A DNA stretch of 55,274 bases, taken from Akkermansia muciniphila. Its GTDB lineage: Bacteria; Verrucomicrobiota; Verrucomicrobiia; Verrucomicrobiales; DEV007. Location: the NCBI GenBank assembly GCA_945883495.1, contig CAMCXS010000038.1, forward strand, positions 1 through 55,274. The letters are read 5' to 3'. The notes under the pieces are model-generated. The model was not told the origin of the DNA, did not search any database, and saw only the letters and a program-made list of their open reading frames with translations. The position numbers and the translations under genes are program-made. Below, piece after piece: positions 53,559-55,274 of this stretch. Position 1 is the first letter of the stretch. Every line of letters starts with the position of its first letter.

Positions 53559-54167
53559 ATGCATGAGAATTCTCCCTTTCTCTTGTCGAAGATTCACCAT
53601 CTTGCACTGCGCAACCGTCGAAGTTCGACTTGGCTGAGCCTCGTTGTGGCGATGACACTTGTGCCGGTAACGGTGCCCAGTGCCTTGGCGAGGGAAGCCA
53701 AGAGAATCTACCTCCCTGCCGAGGCGACTGAGGTGACCATCGCACGGATCTACTCATCCGTCGCGGAGTCCACCAATCCGGCGGATCAGCGAACCGAACT
53801 AAGGCTGGAGGAGTACGGGCGCGCCTCACGCCGCATCTCGCCCAAGAGGATCCCAAGCGTCGCCGTCGTGATCCAGTTCCGTGCGCCCAGCCAGACCATC
53901 ACCCGTCCCCTGATGCGTGGCGGGCTCGAAGAGAGTGTAACGAGCGCCGTCCTCCACCGCACGGTCCATTTCACTACGGACCTGAAAAGCCGCTCCTTTC
54001 AATTGGTGCCCAAAGGCCGAATCACATCGACGACGGTGACTGAAGATGCTTCGCAGTGTTGGCAGCGTTCGCCAAGTTGGATGGATTCGCAATACAGCTA
54101 CGGTTGTCGCGGCCCTTCCGTCAGAAGCAAGGTTGAGATGCTGGTGTTCGATGTCCTCCAGAACTGA
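53559..54167 (+). CDS. Exported protein of unknown function
   Basis: About 202 residues. An N-terminal basic stretch and hydrophobic segment (STWLSLVVAMTLVPVTVPSALA) form a likely signal peptide, with cleavage before REAKR. The mature chain has YLPAEATEVTIARIYSSVAES, VAVVIQFRAPSQTITRPLMRGG and two cysteines near the end (SQCWQRS, YGCRG). I recognise no family. A GTG seven codons upstream is an alternative start. It is 55 bp downstream of pdxH on the same strand. The composition is ordinary, and no better gene opposes it. Confidence 0.55.
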   Translation: MHENSPFLLSKIHHLALRNRRSSTWLSLVVAMTLVPVTVPSALAREAKRIYLPAEATEVTIARIYSSVAESTNPADQRTELRLEEYGRASRRISPKRIPSVAVVIQFRAPSQTITRPLMRGGLEESVTSAVLHRTVHFTTDLKSRSFQLVPKGRITSTTVTEDASQCWQRSPSWMDSQYSYGCRGPSVRSKVEMLVFDVLQN

Positions 54168-54428
54168 TTCCCGAACCCGACCAAGCCGGAACCCAAGCGG
54201 CGAACCTAAATCCGGCGATGGAATCATCTCGTAGAGGCGAAGAGAATCGTGGACGAGGGAGCGGACCCGCTCCCCTAGAGATTTTAACGCGCTGTCCTGG
54301 GTTCGACGCAGATGAACTCCCCACCCAGAACGTCATCTTCGCGGCACGAAAGGGGTAGTCAAATCTTGGGCGCGTCACGCCGCACTGGAGCGGTTCGCTG
54401 CGGCGCTCCGCCCCCTCCGCGCAATCCG

Positions 54429-55274
54429 TCACTTCAACGTGAGCACCGGCTTTCCGCCTCTGACTTGATGCTTCACGGTAGCGGTCATGTTGCGACCGTC
54501 CTTGTCGATGCCAATGTCGAACCAACCATAGAACGCGTCGAGCGGTGCCTCTCCGTTGGCATCGGTCACCAGATCCGCATTCGTCCACCATTTACCCTTT
54601 ACCAAATCCCGCCACACCTGGACTGCTGGCCGTTCGGTCCAATCCGCCTTGAATAGCGCCGCCGTTGGCTTCCAATGCCGGTTCTCCCAGAATCCCCAGA
54701 TGACAAAGCCCGTCATTTGCGGGTGACTGAATCCGAGGGTCAGCATGTCCCGCAGGTGATCGGCATGCAACTGGTCATCCAGGGTCTGGAAATCATACTC
54801 GGTTACAGTAAGATACTTCACCATTTTGGCGAACTTTTCCCAATCATTCCATTCTTCCTCAATCGAGGGGATGGCGTAGTCGCTGAAGTGGCTCTGGAAA
54901 CCGCAGCCCTCTGGCGTCACGCCCTTCTCGATCATGTGCTTGATGTGCTGCTCGAAGCCGTCGGTGCGCGCCGGGTTAAAGGTGTCTTCGTTCACAAACA
55001 GAACCTTCTGAGTGAGCGGCCGGATCTTGCGGTAGATATCCGCATAAAAGTCGGGCCCGATCACGTTGTAGAGCGCATCTGACTCCACGAACGGAACCGG
55101 GTGATTCAGTGCGTCCCATTCATCGACGTACGGCTCGCAGAACGGGATCACAAAGCGGAAATGCCGGTCGTAGGTATCCAGCAAACCGACCTGTCCCCCC
55201 TTTTGCAAAGCCGCAGTCGCCCAAGGCTCCAAATAGCACCAGACCAAGTAATGTCCCCGGCTCGTCATTTTGTG
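54429..55274 (-). CDS. GH10 endo-1,4-beta-xylanase-like protein (5' part beyond window)
   Basis: The C-terminal 280 or so residues of a glycoside hydrolase family 10 protein. The frame is still open at the window edge, where RGHYLVW corresponds to an internal GH10 motif (RGHxLVW), so the N-terminus is missing. The nucleophile region LTVTEYDF is present, as are CGFQSHFSDY and MTGFVIWGFWENRHWKP, standard for the barrel. The acid/base motif, normally W-D-V-x-N-E, reads YVDEWDALNHPVPF, with His at the Glu position. A small beta domain closes the chain (DAFYGWFDIGIDKDGRNMTATVKHQV). It is either an altered or a non-catalytic GH10 protein. Confidence 0.85.
   Translation of the reverse strand, partial: HKMTSRGHYLVWCYLEPWATAALQKGGQVGLLDTYDRHFRFVIPFCEPYVDEWDALNHPVPFVESDALYNVIGPDFYADIYRKIRPLTQKVLFVNEDTFNPARTDGFEQHIKHMIEKGVTPEGCGFQSHFSDYAIPSIEEEWNDWEKFAKMVKYLTVTEYDFQTLDDQLHADHLRDMLTLGFSHPQMTGFVIWGFWENRHWKPTAALFKADWTERPAVQVWRDLVKGKWWTNADLVTDANGEAPLDAFYGWFDIGIDKDGRNMTATVKHQVRGGKPVLTLK

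Noticed and set aside
53826-54227. 133-codon minus-strand open frame
   Set aside because: Mirrors the exported-protein gene on the plus strand, which has a signal peptide; the minus frame has no protein-like features.

Overview
The window is about 55 kb of GC-rich chromosomal DNA, densely coding on both strands. I see no rRNA, tRNA, CRISPR array, intact transposon or phage module. The gene mix suggests a free-living, respiring, Gram-negative heterotroph of the Planctomycetota-Verrucomicrobiota group, most likely Verrucomicrobiota. Clues are a formylglycine sulfatase, a sialidase remnant, GH10 and GH25 glycosidases, a Pkn2-like kinase with a long C-terminal region, a DUF2490 outer-membrane protein, and arrays of degenerate intergenic repeats. 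The taxonomic call is inference; no phylogenetic marker was aligned.

Layout, left to right. 0-4.4 kb: the end of an alkaline phosphatase/phosphodiesterase gene, then a leftward run leuB, Sco-like, DUF420, tspO, SDR. The middle three look like a respiratory accessory cluster, but the Sco-like protein has lost its copper cysteines. 4.4-12.6 kb: a membrane-anchored transglutaminase-like protein, a 63-bp repeat array, a lipoprotein, a COG2509 flavoprotein, a tiny secreted CxxCH protein, a GH25 lipoprotein and a cyclic-nucleotide-binding-domain protein. 12.6-19.2 kb: a diheme cytochrome c, a two-domain kinase-like protein, an outer-membrane barrel with a clear terminator, an OmpA/MotB-type protein with a good promoter, and an ECF sigma, anti-sigma and exported-protein operon joined by ATGA overlaps.

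19.2-28.7 kb: an SNF2/SWIM helicase followed by a very acidic small protein, a sulfatase, an enoyl-reductase-like MDR protein, a BNR-repeat protein translationally coupled to a MoaD/ThiS-like protein with a C-terminal Gly-Gly, and a sialidase pseudogene broken by an amber codon and an internal deletion. 27.7-32.9 kb: a LysR regulator divergent from dabB-dabA, an energy-coupled inorganic-carbon uptake system with all four zinc-site residues present. 32.9-39.6 kb: a 42-bp repeat array, a Ser/Thr kinase with a large extracytoplasmic region, a DUF2490 protein, fusA and a low-molecular-weight phosphatase-like protein.

39.6-55.3 kb: a DUF255 thioredoxin-like protein, a Uma2 protein, corA, an M3 oligopeptidase, an MFS transporter, a VOC protein, a 96-bp hairpin element, an MBOAT/SGNH-like O-acylation pair, a GYF_2 membrane protein, hpt, pdxH, an exported protein of unknown function and the 3' part of a GH10 xylanase-like gene with an altered acid/base motif.

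The best leads for something new are the BNR plus ubiquitin-like pair, the SNF2 helicase plus acidic protein pair under a perfect inverted repeat, the kinase ectodomain, and the three kinds of intergenic repeat.
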